Shown piece by piece: positions 1 through 10,846 of a DNA stretch of 64,000 bases (positions are counted from its first letter, which is position 1; the number at the start of each line of letters is the position of its first letter). A program made the translations under genes and the position numbers. Origin of the DNA: Streptomyces luteolus (lineage in GTDB: Bacteria; Actinomycetota; Actinomycetes; Streptomycetales; Streptomycetaceae); NCBI RefSeq assembly GCF_029968015.1, contig NZ_JASCIS010000033.1:1-64000 (forward strand), written 5' to 3'. Under the pieces are notes generated by a model. The model did not search any database, was not told the origin of the DNA, and saw nothing but the letters and a program-made list of their open reading frames with translations.

Positions 1-1
1 C

Positions 2-100
2 CTGCTCTCCCTCCTCGTCGCCGCCCTCGTCATCGCCATCGCCGTCCTGCGCGAACGCGGCCACACCCGCAGCAACCTGTCCGGCGAACTCGACGCCTGA
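2..100 (+). CDS. C-terminal end of a membrane protein (partial)
   Basis: The window opens inside a reading frame that runs to a TGA at 98-100. The visible 32 residues are a hydrophobic stretch (LLSLLVAALVIAIAVL) followed by a charged tail ending SGELDA. This looks like the last transmembrane helix and cytoplasmic tail of a membrane protein, possibly a transporter. Nothing more specific can be said from the fragment. Confidence 0.6.
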   Translation: MLSLLVAALVIAIAVLRERGHTRSNLSGELDA

Positions 101-128
101 CCCACCCCGCACCCGTATCAGCGCCCGC

Positions 129-674
129 CTACCGCAGTCCGGAGATCCGGAACACCGTCCGCACCGTCTCCCCATCGATCCGCCGGGACAGCTGCTCCAC
201 CGCCGTCCTGCCGCAGAGCAGCAGGCCACGGTCGGTGGAGAGGCGGGTGCCCTGCTCGAAGAGACGCCAGAGTTCGGGGTCGCGGATCAGCACGTCCGGG
301 TCGAGTTCCAGCCGCGCGCCGTGCGCGTCACGGAGCAGCAGTCGGCGCGAGACGCCGTCCACCCAGCGGACGGAGACCAGGGCGTCGGTGCGCACCACCC
401 GCTTCCGCAGCAGGCCCCGGGTGGCCACCCAGCCCGGCCCCGCCGTGACCCGGGGCGGCAGCAGTACGACGAAGAGCAGTACGCCGAGGCCGGTCCACAG
501 CGCGGTCCGGGGGAGGGTGAGCCGTCCCGCGGCCGTGTCGGCGACCGTCAGCAGGGCAAGGAGGACGCCGGCGCAGAGGGCGGCGTCGCGGAGCTCGGCA
601 GCCCAATGGGGGTCGTGGACACGGTGGTTGGCGGTGGGCGGGTGGTCCGTGGACTCTTCGGTGCGGCGTCCCAT
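129..674 (-). CDS. Small membrane protein with a PH-like domain
   Basis: The product has 181 residues. I start it at the ATG at 672-674 (MGRRTEES...); a longer upstream reading to 782 would run into the divergent promoter. After a short polar N-terminus there are two transmembrane helices (around residues 27-45 and 55-75), then a mostly beta-strand C-terminal half beginning near VTAGPGWVATRG. That layout resembles the bacterial PH-like membrane proteins common in Streptomyces; family assignment is by architecture only. It is transcribed divergently from the potassium permease gene. I cannot name a specific role. Confidence 0.6.
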   Translation of the reverse strand: MGRRTEESTDHPPTANHRVHDPHWAAELRDAALCAGVLLALLTVADTAAGRLTLPRTALWTGLGVLLFVVLLPPRVTAGPGWVATRGLLRKRVVRTDALVSVRWVDGVSRRLLLRDAHGARLELDPDVLIRDPELWRLFEQGTRLSTDRGLLLCGRTAVEQLSRRIDGETVRTVFRISGLR

Positions 675-768
675 GGGACCGAGGCTAGGGAGACGGGCGG
701 TCGCCGCCGACACGTTTGGCGGCTCGCTGACGTCGTACTGACATGACTCTGACGGCTCCCCGCCCGCG

Positions 769-823
769 CCCGTCAGGGGCACGTAAGAAATCAGGACCGC
801 GCCATGAAGGACCCGTCAGGGGC
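769..823. repeat. 12-bp direct repeat pair upstream of the permease
   Basis: CCCGTCAGGGGC occurs at 769-780 and again at 812-823, 43 bp apart start to start (about four helical turns), in the gap between the divergent membrane-protein gene and the permease start at 907. The arrangement fits a regulator-binding pair, but no protein can be assigned. Confidence 0.4.
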
Positions 824-906
824 CCGCTCCGGTGGCCGGGAGCGGCGCGAACCTGACCGCACCCGACCATGAACGGCCCTCGCGGGCCCTTGAAGGAGTG
901 CGCCAG

Positions 907-2748
907 ATGTCCGTCCTGACTGCCCAGTCCGGCACCACCCCCGCCGCGGAGGAACCGCCGGACAGCGGCGAACGGCACCGGCTGACCGCCCTGACCGGTC
1001 TCGCCGCTCTCTCCCTCGACGCGATGGCCTCCGTGGCGTACGGGCCGGAGGCGATCGTGCTCGTGCTCGCCGCCGCGGGCGGGGCAGGCCTCGGCTTCAC
1101 ACTTCCCGTGACGCTCGCCATCGCCGGTCTGCTCGCCGTCCTGGTCGCCTCCTACCGCCAGGTGATCGCCGCGTTCCCGGACGGCGGCGGCTCCTACGCC
1201 GTGGCGAAGCGGCACCTGGGGCGGCGCACGAGCCTGGTCGCCGCCGCCTCGCTCGTACTGGACTACGTGCTGAACGTCGCGGTCGCCGTCACCGCGGGAG
1301 TCGCCGCGCTGACCTCCGCCTTCCCTGAGCTGTACGGCGACCGGCTGGTCCTCTGCCTCGGTGTCCTCGTGCTCGTCACCGCGGTGAACCTGCGCGGCAT
1401 CGTCCAGTCCGCGAAGGTGTTCATCGCTCCCACCGCCGTGTTCGTCGTCGCGATCCTCGCGCTGGTCGCCGTGGGCCTGTTCCGGGACGGCCCGGTGTCG
1501 ACGGCGGCCGCCGATGGCCAGGCCGCAGCGCTCGCCGGCAACGCCACCACGGTGGGTGCGCTGCTCCTCCTGAAGGCCTTCGCGTCCGGCTGCTCCGCGC
1601 TGACCGGCGTCGAGGCCATCGCCAACGCCGTGCCCCAGTTCCGGCGGCCGCGTGCCCGGCGCGCGCAGCACGCGGAGATCGCGCTCGGCGTACTGCTCGG
1701 CCTGATGCTGGTCGGCCTGTCGGTGCTGATCTCCCGCTTCGGCCTGCGACCGGTCGAGGGCGTCACCGTCCTCGCGCAGCTCGCGGACGCCTCGCTCGGC
1801 CACAACTGGGCTTTCTACGTGGTCCAGTTCGCGACGACGATCCTGCTCGCGCTGTCCGCGAACACCTCCTTCGGCGGCCTGCCGGTCCTGCTCAAGCTGC
1901 TCGCCGGGGACAACTACCTGCCGCACGTCTTCGCCCTGAAGGCCGACCGGCAGGTGCACCGGCACGGTGTGCTCGCGCTCGCCGCCGTGTCGGCCGCACT
2001 GCTGGTGTTCTCCGGCGGCGACACCAACACCCTCGTGCCGCTCTTCGCGATCGGCGTCTTCGTCGGCTTCACCGTCGCCCAGACCGGCATGGTGCTGCAC
2101 TGGCAGCGCGAGCGCGGCCCGCGGTGGGCGGCCAAAGCGGTGCTCAACGGCCTCGGCGCCCTGCTCACCGGCGTCAGCGCGATCGTCGTGACCGCCACCA
2201 AGTTCCACGAGGGCGCCTGGCTGATCGTGGTCGCGCTGCCGCTGCTCGTGCTCGCCTTCGAGACCGTCCACCGCGCCTACGCGGACATCGGCGAGCGGCT
2301 CGGCATCGGCCGCGTGCCCGAACCCCCGTACAGCGACCGCTCGTTGGTGGTCGTGCCGGTGGGCGGCCTGTCGAAGCTGACCCGTGAGGCGCTGAACGCG
2401 GCGGTCTCGCTCGGGGACGAGGTGCGCGCCGTGACCGTGACGTACGACGAGCCCGAGGACCGGGAGGCCGCGGTCGCGCTGCTCCGCGACTGGGAGCTGT
2501 GGAACCCGGGCGTAGACCTGGTGGAGCTCAGGTCCGCCCACCGCACCGTGGGGCGCCCCGTGGCCGCGTACGTGCGGGAGGTGCACGCCCACCACCCGGG
2601 CACCCGGGTCACCGTGCTCATCCCGGAGGCGGAGCCGGCCCACCTCTGGCAGCGGATCCTGCAGAACCAGCGGGGCGCGGTCGTCGCCCACGCCGTGCGG
2701 CGGGAGACGGACGCGGCGATCTGCCGCCTCCGCCTCCGGCTCGCCTGA
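907..2748 (+). CDS. KimA/YdaO-type APC potassium permease
   Basis: The product has 613 residues. The ATG at 907 has a GAAGGAG Shine-Dalgarno about 9 bp upstream. The N-terminal two thirds hold about 12 hydrophobic helices, with motifs seen in the B. subtilis high-affinity K+ importer KimA: LSLDAMASVAYGPEAI, SYRQVIAAFPDGGGSYAV and LVLDYVLNVAVAVTAG. The C-terminal soluble part (from about residue 440) matches the cytoplasmic regulatory domain in layout. KimA is a proton-coupled K+ symporter about 600 residues long, so length also fits. Its position directly upstream of kdpFABC supports a potassium role over amino-acid transport. Automatic annotation would probably call it an amino-acid permease. 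No obvious ydaO/c-di-AMP riboswitch is visible in the short leader. Confidence 0.8.
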   Translation: MSVLTAQSGTTPAAEEPPDSGERHRLTALTGLAALSLDAMASVAYGPEAIVLVLAAAGGAGLGFTLPVTLAIAGLLAVLVASYRQVIAAFPDGGGSYAVAKRHLGRRTSLVAAASLVLDYVLNVAVAVTAGVAALTSAFPELYGDRLVLCLGVLVLVTAVNLRGIVQSAKVFIAPTAVFVVAILALVAVGLFRDGPVSTAAADGQAAALAGNATTVGALLLLKAFASGCSALTGVEAIANAVPQFRRPRARRAQHAEIALGVLLGLMLVGLSVLISRFGLRPVEGVTVLAQLADASLGHNWAFYVVQFATTILLALSANTSFGGLPVLLKLLAGDNYLPHVFALKADRQVHRHGVLALAAVSAALLVFSGGDTNTLVPLFAIGVFVGFTVAQTGMVLHWQRERGPRWAAKAVLNGLGALLTGVSAIVVTATKFHEGAWLIVVALPLLVLAFETVHRAYADIGERLGIGRVPEPPYSDRSLVVVPVGGLSKLTREALNAAVSLGDEVRAVTVTYDEPEDREAAVALLRDWELWNPGVDLVELRSAHRTVGRPVAAYVREVHAHHPGTRVTVLIPEAEPAHLWQRILQNQRGAVVAHAVRRETDAAICRLRLRLA

Positions 2749-2813
2749 CGCCCCCGCGACCTTCCCGGGTTCCGTGGCCTTTGCGCAGGTCAGCAACGGA
2801 ATGGACACGGCCG

Positions 2814-2894
2814 CGTATGGGCGGCGTCAAGGGCGGACGGGGACTCGTATGAGCCTCGTCAAGAGGGGCCGCCGAGCCGTATGGGAGGCGTCAA
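2814..2894. repeat. Three 17-bp repeats at exact 32-bp spacing upstream of kdp
   Basis: CGTATGGGCGGCGTCAA (2814), CGTATGAGCCTCGTCAA (2846) and CGTATGGGAGGCGTCAA (2878) begin exactly 32 bp apart, three turns of B-DNA, so copies lie on one face of the helix. They occupy the 319-bp gap between the KimA-like gene and the kdp operon. The most economical reading is a tandem operator for a kdp regulator. No clear -35/-10 pair could be picked. Confidence 0.65.
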
Positions 2895-3067
2895 CGGGGG
2901 TCGTCCGTGCCTGTTGCAGGAGGTTTCCTCTACGACGGAGCTCGTCGAACGACTCGTCGACCGGGCCGCCGGAACGGCTCGTCGGGGCGGTAGTCGGCGT
3001 GGCCCGTCGAAGGAGCCGCTCGCCGGAGCGACCCGTACATCCCTTCACTTCACCTCAGGAGTTTGCG

Positions 3068-3151
3068 ATGGCCGACGTGGCCTTCGTCGTCACCACGGTC
3101 GCGGTGTTCGCGCTGGTGGCCCTTGTCGCCAAGGGGGTGGCAAAGCTGTGA
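3068..3151 (+). CDS. 27-residue membrane peptide leading the kdp operon
   Basis: The ATG at 3068 has an AGGAG Shine-Dalgarno at 3056-3060. The 27-residue product is one hydrophobic helix (FVVTTVAVFALVALVA) followed by KGVAKL. Its TGA (3149-3151) overlaps the GTG of kdpF (GTGA), so the two are translationally coupled. Being so short and so placed, it may be a second KdpF-like stabilising subunit of the pump. No function is established. Confidence 0.65.
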   Translation: MADVAFVVTTVAVFALVALVAKGVAKL

Positions 3152-3237
3152 CCACCGAAAACATCGTCGGCCTCATCGTGGCCGTCTCCCTTCTCGGCTA
3201 CCTCGTACTCGCCCTCATCGATCCGGAGAGGTTCTGA
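3148..3237 (+). CDS. kdpF: KdpF, small stabilising subunit of the K+ pump
   Basis: The product has 29 residues with a GTG start overlapping the previous stop. One transmembrane helix (VGLIVAVSLLGYLVLALI) is followed by the DPERF tail typical of KdpF, which in E. coli is also 29 residues and sits against KdpA in the complex. kdpA follows after 8 bp. Confidence 0.85.
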   Translation: MTTENIVGLIVAVSLLGYLVLALIDPERF

Positions 3238-3245
3238 AGCCGGAC

Positions 3246-4906
3246 ATGAGTCCCGAACTTGCCGGCGTGCTCCAGCTGCTCGCGCTCATAGCGGCCCTGG
3301 CGCTCGCCCACCGCCCCCTCGGCGACCACATGGCCAGGGTCTACTCCTCCGACCGGCACCTGCGGGTCGAGAAGTGGATCTACCGGGCCATCGGCGCCAA
3401 CCCGAGCGCCGAGATGCGCTGGCCCGCGTACCTGCGCGGCGTCCTCGCCTTCTCCGGCGTCGGCGTGCTCTTCCTCTACCTGCTGCAGCGGTCGCAGGGC
3501 ATGCTGCCGGGTTCGCTCGGCTTCGCGTCGATCGACCCGGACCAGGCCTTCAACACCGCCGCCTCCTTCGTCGCCAACACCAACTGGCAGTCGTACTCCG
3601 GCGAGCAGGCCATGGGCCACGTCGTGCAGACCGGCGGCCTCGCGGTGCAGAACTTCGTCTCCGCCGCCGTCGGCATGGCGGTCGCGGTCGCCCTCGTACG
3701 CGGCTTCGCCAGGACCCGCACCGGTGAACTCGGCAACTTCTGGGCCGACTTGGTGCGGGGAGTCGTACGGATCCTGGTGCCTATCGCGGTGCTGGGCGCG
3801 CTCGTCCTCGTCGCCTGCGGGGCGATCCAGAACTTCGCCGGCATCCACGAGGTCGGTCAGTTCGTGGGCGGATCGCAGCAGTGGAACGGCGGGGCGGTCG
3901 CCTCGCAGGAGGTCATCAAGGAGCTGGGGACCAACGGCGGCGGCTACTTCAACGCCAACTCCGCGCACCCCTTCGAGAACCCGAACCCGTTCTCCAACCT
4001 CTTCGAGGTCTTCCTGATCCTGCTGATCCCGTTCACGCTGACCCGGACCTTCGGCAAGATGGTCGGATCGGTCAGGCAGGGCTACGCGATCCTCGGCACG
4101 ATGGCCGTCATCTGGATCGCCTTCACCGCCCTGATGCTGTGGACCGAATTCGCGGGCAGGGGACCGGCGTTCGAGGCCGCGGGCGGCGCCATGGAGGGCA
4201 AGGAGACCCGCTTCGGCATCGGCGCCTCGGCGATCTTCTCGGTGGCGACCACGCTCACCTCGACCGGTGCGGTGAACTCCTTTCACTCCTCCAACACCGG
4301 GTTCGGCGGCGGCCTCAACCTGCTCGGCATGCAGCTCGGCGAGATCGCGCCCGGCGGGGTCGGCTCCGGCCTCTACGGCATGCTGATCATGGCGATCGTG
4401 GCGGTGTTCATCGCCGGACTGATGGTCGGGCGTACGCCGGAGTACCTGGGTAAGAAGATCGGCACCCGCGAGATCAAGTTCGCCGCCTGCTACATCCTGA
4501 TCACCCCGGCGCTCGTGCTCGGCTTCACCGCTGCCGCGATGGCCCTGGACACCCCGGCCGACTCGATGACCAACTCGGGCGCGCACGGCTTCTCCGAGAT
4601 CCTGTACGCCTACACCTCGGGCGCCAACAACAACGGCTCCGCCTTCGCCGGTCTGAACGCCGACACGCAGTGGTTCAACAGCACCATCGGTATCGCGATG
4701 CTGCTCGGCCGCTTCCTGCCGATGGTGTTCGTGCTCGCCCTGGCCGGTTCGCTGGCCGAGCAGCGGCCGATCCCGGCCACCGCGGGCACCCTGCGTACCG
4801 AGAAGCCGCTGTTCACCGGCCTCGTGGTCGGCACCGTCCTGATCGTCACCGGCCTGACGTACTTCCCGGCACTGGCCCTCGGCCCGCTCGCGGAAGGACT
4901 GGCGGC

Positions 4907-4910
<4 letters not shown>
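3246..4910 (+). CDS. kdpA: KdpA, K+-selective channel subunit of the Kdp ATPase
   Basis: The product has 554 residues, the usual length. It is an inner-membrane protein of the superfamily of K+ transporters, with four selectivity-loop regions visible: TNWQSYSGEQAMGH, TNGGGYFNANSAHPFENP, TSTGAVNSFHSS and SGANNNGSAFAG. It selects K+ for the KdpFABC P-type pump, used under potassium limitation. The ATG follows kdpF by 8 bp, and its TGA overlaps the kdpB ATG, so expression is stoichiometrically linked. Confidence 0.95.
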
Positions 4911-7114
<2,204 letters not shown>

Positions 7115-7121
7115 CCTGGTC

Positions 7122-7793
7122 ATGAACAACTCCGCAGTGAACACCGCCCGGTTGATCGGGGCAGGGCTGCGCGCCCTGATCGTCCTCACCGTGCTGTGCG
7201 GCGTCCTCTACCCGCTCGCGGTGACCGGCGTCGCCCAGGCCCTGTTCCCCGACCGGGCCAACGGCTCCGAGATCAAGGACTCCACCGGCCGGGTCGTCGG
7301 CTCCGAACTCATCGGCCAGCGCTACGACTTGCCCCTGAGGAAGGGCGAGGAGACCCCCGCCCCCGACCTCAGGTGGTTCCAGCCGCGCCCCTCCAACGGC
7401 CTGGGCGAGAACAGCGTCAACACCCAGTACAAGCTGATCCTGTCCGGCGCCACCAACCGCGCCGGGGACAACAGCGAACTGCTCCAGTGGGTGAAGGACG
7501 CCAAGGCGGCGGTCGTACGGGACAACTCCACCGCCGACTTCACGGTCAAGCCCTCCGACGTGCCCGCCGACGCGGTCACCTCCTCCGGCTCCGGCCTCGA
7601 CCCGCACATCTCCCCGCGCTACGCCGACCTCCAGGCGCACCGCATCGCGGAGCGGAACCACCTGGACGTCCAGCGGGTCCGCGAACTGGTCGACCAGCAC
7701 ACCGAGGGGCGCTCCCTCGGCTTCATGGGCGAGCCCCGCGTCAACGTCCTCCAGCTCAACATCGCGCTCAAGGAACTGACGGCGAGGAGCTGA
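7122..7793 (+). CDS. kdpC: KdpC subunit of the Kdp ATPase
   Basis: The product has 223 residues from the ATG at 7122, 7 bp after kdpB; a TTG at 7107 in the same frame is less likely. A single N-terminal transmembrane helix (about residues 11-33) anchors a periplasm-side domain. Conserved blocks visible are SELIGQ, WFQPRPS and the C-terminal VNVLQLNIAL. KdpC assembles with KdpA/KdpB and is thought to raise ATP affinity. Confidence 0.93.
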   Translation: MNNSAVNTARLIGAGLRALIVLTVLCGVLYPLAVTGVAQALFPDRANGSEIKDSTGRVVGSELIGQRYDLPLRKGEETPAPDLRWFQPRPSNGLGENSVNTQYKLILSGATNRAGDNSELLQWVKDAKAAVVRDNSTADFTVKPSDVPADAVTSSGSGLDPHISPRYADLQAHRIAERNHLDVQRVRELVDQHTEGRSLGFMGEPRVNVLQLNIALKELTARS

Positions 7794-7937
7794 TGGAAGC
7801 GGGCGCGAGCAGCGGGATCCGGCGGGCCACCCCGGGCCGGACCAGGCCAGGGCCCGCCGCCTCCCGCTGCCGCGAACCAGGGGAGACGGGCCCTGGCTAC
7901 GACACCGACCGCACCGACGACAAGGAAGGCCGCACCG

Positions 7938-8134
7938 ATGACGCGGGTGCTGGTGGTGGAGGACGATCCGCAGCCCGTACGGGCACTCGCGATCAACCTT
8001 CAGGCACGTTCAGTACGAACGAGTTCTTCCTGGAGACCCTGATGGCCCAGCTGAGGCGCAAACTGGAAGCCGACCCCTCCCACCCCCACCACCTGATCAC
8101 GGAACCGGGAATGGGGTACCGCTTCGAGCAGTAG
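7938..8134 (+). pseudogene. kdpE: kdpE remnant: response regulator with its middle deleted
   Basis: A good start (ATG 7938, AAGGAAGG upstream) opens MTRVLVVEDDPQPVRALAIN, a response-regulator receiver N-terminus, but this frame stops at 8040. In a different frame, 8040-8134 encodes MAQLRRKLEADPSHPHHLIT followed by EPGMGYRFEQ, the unmistakable end of a KdpE winged-helix domain. An intact KdpE needs about 680 bp; only 197 bp remain. The phosphoacceptor Asp, dimer interface and recognition helix are gone, and the ends are out of frame. This is an internal deletion of roughly 0.5 kb, unless the assembly is wrong. kdpD follows intact. Confidence 0.88.
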
Positions 8135-8139
8135 ACGAG

Positions 8140-8187
8140 GACGACGCGTACGACGACGCGTACGACGACGCGTACGACGGCGCGTAC
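8140..8187. repeat. 12-bp tandem repeat between kdpE remnant and kdpD
   Basis: GACGACGCGTAC is repeated three times exactly and a fourth time with one change (GACGGCGCGTAC), filling most of the 90-bp gap before kdpD. It begins 6 bp after the kdpE remnant's stop codon. Read through the stop it would encode a DDAY repeat. Confidence 0.85.
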
Positions 8188-8224
8188 GACGACGACACGG
8201 ACGAGGGCAAGAGGAACCGGAGCC

Positions 8225-10771
8225 ATGGGACGCGGCAAGTTCAGGATCTACCTCGGCGCGGCGCCGGGCGTCGGCAAGACCTACGCGATGCTCTCCGAGG
8301 GGCACCGCCGCGTCGAACGCGGCACGGACTGCGTGGTCGCCTTCGTGGCCACACACGACCGGCCGCGCACCGAGGTGATGCTGCACGGTCTGGAACAGGT
8401 CGCGCACAGCGAACTGGAGTACCGGGGCTCGGTCTTCACGGAGATGAACGTGGACGCCGTACTGGAGCGCGGTCCCGCGGTCGCCCTCGTCGACGAACTC
8501 GCGCACACCAACGTCCCCGGCTCCCGCAACGCCAAGCGCTGGCAGGACGTCGAGGAACTCCTGGCCGCGGGCATCGACGTCGTCTCGACGGTCAACATCC
8601 AGCACCTCGAATCACTGGGCGACGTCGTCGAGTCGATCACCGGGATACGGCAGCGGGAGACCGTCCCCGACGAGGTCGTACGCCGCGCGGACCAGATCGA
8701 ACTCGTCGACATGTCACCACAGGCCCTGCGCCGCCGCATGGCCCACGGCAACATCTACAAACCCGACAAGATCGACGCGGCCCTGTCCAACTACTTCCGG
8801 CCCGGAAACCTCACCGCCCTGCGGGAGTTGGCGCTGCTCTGGACCGCCGACCGGGTGGACGAGTACCTCAACCAGTACCGCTCCGAGCACAGCGTCTCCA
8901 CGATCTGGGGATCCCGCGAACGCATCGTCGTCGGCCTCACCGGTGGCCCGGAGGGCCGTACGCTCATCCGCCGCGCCGCCCGGCTCGCCGAGAAGGGCGC
9001 GGGCGGCGAGCTGCTCGCCGTGTACATCGCCCGCAGCGACGGCCTGAGCAACGCGTCCCCCAAGGAACTCGTCGTCCAGCGCACCCTGACCGACGACCTC
9101 GGCGGCACCTTCCACCACGTCATCGGCGACGACATCCCCACCGCACTCCTGGAGTTCGCGCGCGGCGTCAACGCCACCCAGATCGTCCTCGGCGTCTCCC
9201 GCCGCAAGCCCTGGCAGTACGTCTTCGGCCCCGGCGTCAGCGCGACCGTGGCCCGCGACTCGGGCCCCGACCTCGATGTCCACCTGGTCACCCACGACGC
9301 CGTGGGCCAGGGCCGCGCCCTTCCGGTGGCCCGCTCGGCGCGGCTCGGCCGGGGCCGGATCCTGGCCGGCTGGCTGACCGGAGTCGCCGGCCCGGCCCTC
9401 CTCGCCTACCTGCTGACCAGTGTCCTTCCGGACGTGGGCCTGGCCAACGACATGCTGCTGTTCCTCGGCCTGACGGTCGGCGCCGCCCTGCTCGGCGGCC
9501 GCTGGCCTGCCCTCGGCTGCGCGGTCGTCAGCTCCCTGCTGATCAACTGGTACTTCACCCCGCCGGTGCACACGCTGACCGTCTCGGACGCGCAGAACGT
9601 CGTCGCCATCGCCATCTTCGTGGGCGTAGCCGTCGCCGTCGCCTCGGTCGTCGACCGCGCCGCCCGGCGCACCGAGGAGGCGGCCCGGCTGCGCGCCGAG
9701 TCCGAGATCCTCTCCTTCCTGGCCGGCAGCGTCCTGCGCGGCGACACCGGCCTCGACGCCCTGCTCGAACGCGTCCGCGAGACGTTCAGCATGGAGTCCG
9801 CCGCACTTCTGGAACGCGCCGGCGATGTCGACCCGTGGACGTGCACGGCCCGCGTCGGCAGCGGCGAGCCGCCCGCCCGGCCCGAGGACGCCGATGTGGA
9901 CGTACCCGTCGGCGACGACCTGTCGCTTGCCCTCACCGGCAGGGTGCTCCCCGCCGAGGACCGCCGAGTCCTCGCCGCGTTCGCCGCCCAGGCAGCCGTG
10001 GTCCTCGACCGCCGCCGCCTCAAGGACCAGGCCGAACAGGCCCGCACCATGGCCGTGGACAACCGCATCCGCACCGCGCTGCTCGCCGCCGTCTCGCACG
10101 ACCTGCGCACCCCGCTCGCCGGCATCAAGGCGTCCGTGTCCTCGCTGCGTTCGGACGACGTGGAGTGGTCGGAGGAGGACCGCGCCGAGCTGCTCGAAGG
10201 GATCGAGGACGGCGCCGACCGGCTCGACCACCTGGTCGGCAACCTGCTCGACATGTCCCGCCTGCAGACCGGCACCGTCACACCCCTGATCCGCGAGACC
10301 GACCTCGACGAGGTGGTGCCGATGGCGCTCGGCGGCGTACCCGAGGACAGCGTGCACCTCGACATCCCCGAGACCCTCCCCATGATCTCGGCGGACCGGG
10401 GCCTGCTCGAACGCGCCGTCGCCAACGTGGTGGAGAACGCGGTGAAGTACAGCCCCGAGGGCCGGGCCGTCCTGGTCTCCGCCAGCACGATGGCCGACCG
10501 GGTCGAGGTGCGCGTCGTGGACCGCGGCTCCGGCGTCCCGGACGACGCCAAGGACCGCATCTTCGAGCCCTTCCAGCGCTACGGCGACGTGCCGCGCGGC
10601 GCCGGGGTGGGCCTCGGCCTCGCGGTCGCCCGCGGCTTCACCGAAGCGATGGGCGGCACGCTGACGGCCGAGGACACGCCCGGCGGAGGCCTGACGATGG
10701 TCCTCACCCTGCGCGCCGGCCCGAGCCGAGCGAGAACGAGCCCGGACCTTCCGCCGACGGTCACGTCCTAG
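8225..10771 (+). CDS. kdpD: KdpD, membrane sensor histidine kinase for potassium/turgor
   Basis: The product has 848 residues. Order of domains: N-terminal KdpD domain with Walker A GAAPGVGKT (about residues 11-19), a universal-stress-like region (about 230-360), four membrane helices (about 380-480), a GAF-like segment, then the kinase core. The phosphoacceptor is H625 in SHDLRTPLAGIK; the N box (NVVENAVKYSP), G1 (DRGSGVPD) and G2 (GVGLGLAV) are all present. It should sense low K+ and phosphorylate KdpE, but the adjacent kdpE is wrecked, so its output must go elsewhere or be lost. Confidence 0.95.
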   Translation: MGRGKFRIYLGAAPGVGKTYAMLSEGHRRVERGTDCVVAFVATHDRPRTEVMLHGLEQVAHSELEYRGSVFTEMNVDAVLERGPAVALVDELAHTNVPGSRNAKRWQDVEELLAAGIDVVSTVNIQHLESLGDVVESITGIRQRETVPDEVVRRADQIELVDMSPQALRRRMAHGNIYKPDKIDAALSNYFRPGNLTALRELALLWTADRVDEYLNQYRSEHSVSTIWGSRERIVVGLTGGPEGRTLIRRAARLAEKGAGGELLAVYIARSDGLSNASPKELVVQRTLTDDLGGTFHHVIGDDIPTALLEFARGVNATQIVLGVSRRKPWQYVFGPGVSATVARDSGPDLDVHLVTHDAVGQGRALPVARSARLGRGRILAGWLTGVAGPALLAYLLTSVLPDVGLANDMLLFLGLTVGAALLGGRWPALGCAVVSSLLINWYFTPPVHTLTVSDAQNVVAIAIFVGVAVAVASVVDRAARRTEEAARLRAESEILSFLAGSVLRGDTGLDALLERVRETFSMESAALLERAGDVDPWTCTARVGSGEPPARPEDADVDVPVGDDLSLALTGRVLPAEDRRVLAAFAAQAAVVLDRRRLKDQAEQARTMAVDNRIRTALLAAVSHDLRTPLAGIKASVSSLRSDDVEWSEEDRAELLEGIEDGADRLDHLVGNLLDMSRLQTGTVTPLIRETDLDEVVPMALGGVPEDSVHLDIPETLPMISADRGLLERAVANVVENAVKYSPEGRAVLVSASTMADRVEVRVVDRGSGVPDDAKDRIFEPFQRYGDVPRGAGVGLGLAVARGFTEAMGGTLTAEDTPGGGLTMVLTLRAGPSRARTSPDLPPTVTS

Positions 10772-10784
10772 ATCGCGTCTGTAG

Positions 10785-10833
10785 AGTCCCGTCGCCCGCG
10801 AGTCCCGTCGTTCGCGAAGTCCCGTCGTCCGCC
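10785..10833. repeat. Three short direct repeats after kdpD
   Basis: AGTCCCGTCG followed by a C/T-rich tail starts at 10785, 10801 and 10818 (16- and 17-bp periods), in the convergent gap between kdpD and the next gene. No hairpin with a terminator's shape was found here. Confidence 0.6.
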
Positions 10834-10846
10834 CGGAGGTCGGGCC

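Noticed and set aside
685..2808. A 707-residue minus-strand frame opposite the KimA-like gene
   Set aside because: It is the His/Gly/Glu-rich antisense shadow typical of high-GC genes; the opposite strand has clear homology.
2814..2894. CRISPR or plasmid iterons
   Set aside because: Only three 17-bp copies with fixed 15-bp intervals, no replication or cas gene; the promoter location favours an operator.
2749..3067. Possible c-di-AMP (ydaO) riboswitch upstream of kdp
   Set aside because: I could not find the conserved ydaO core or a terminator/antiterminator arrangement; the gap is better explained by the 32-bp repeats.
7196..8134. A long plus-strand frame of 312 residues covering kdpC and the KdpE C-terminus
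   Set aside because: Its first 250 residues are the out-of-frame reading of kdpC and are Arg/Pro-rich; only the last 30 residues are real KdpE.
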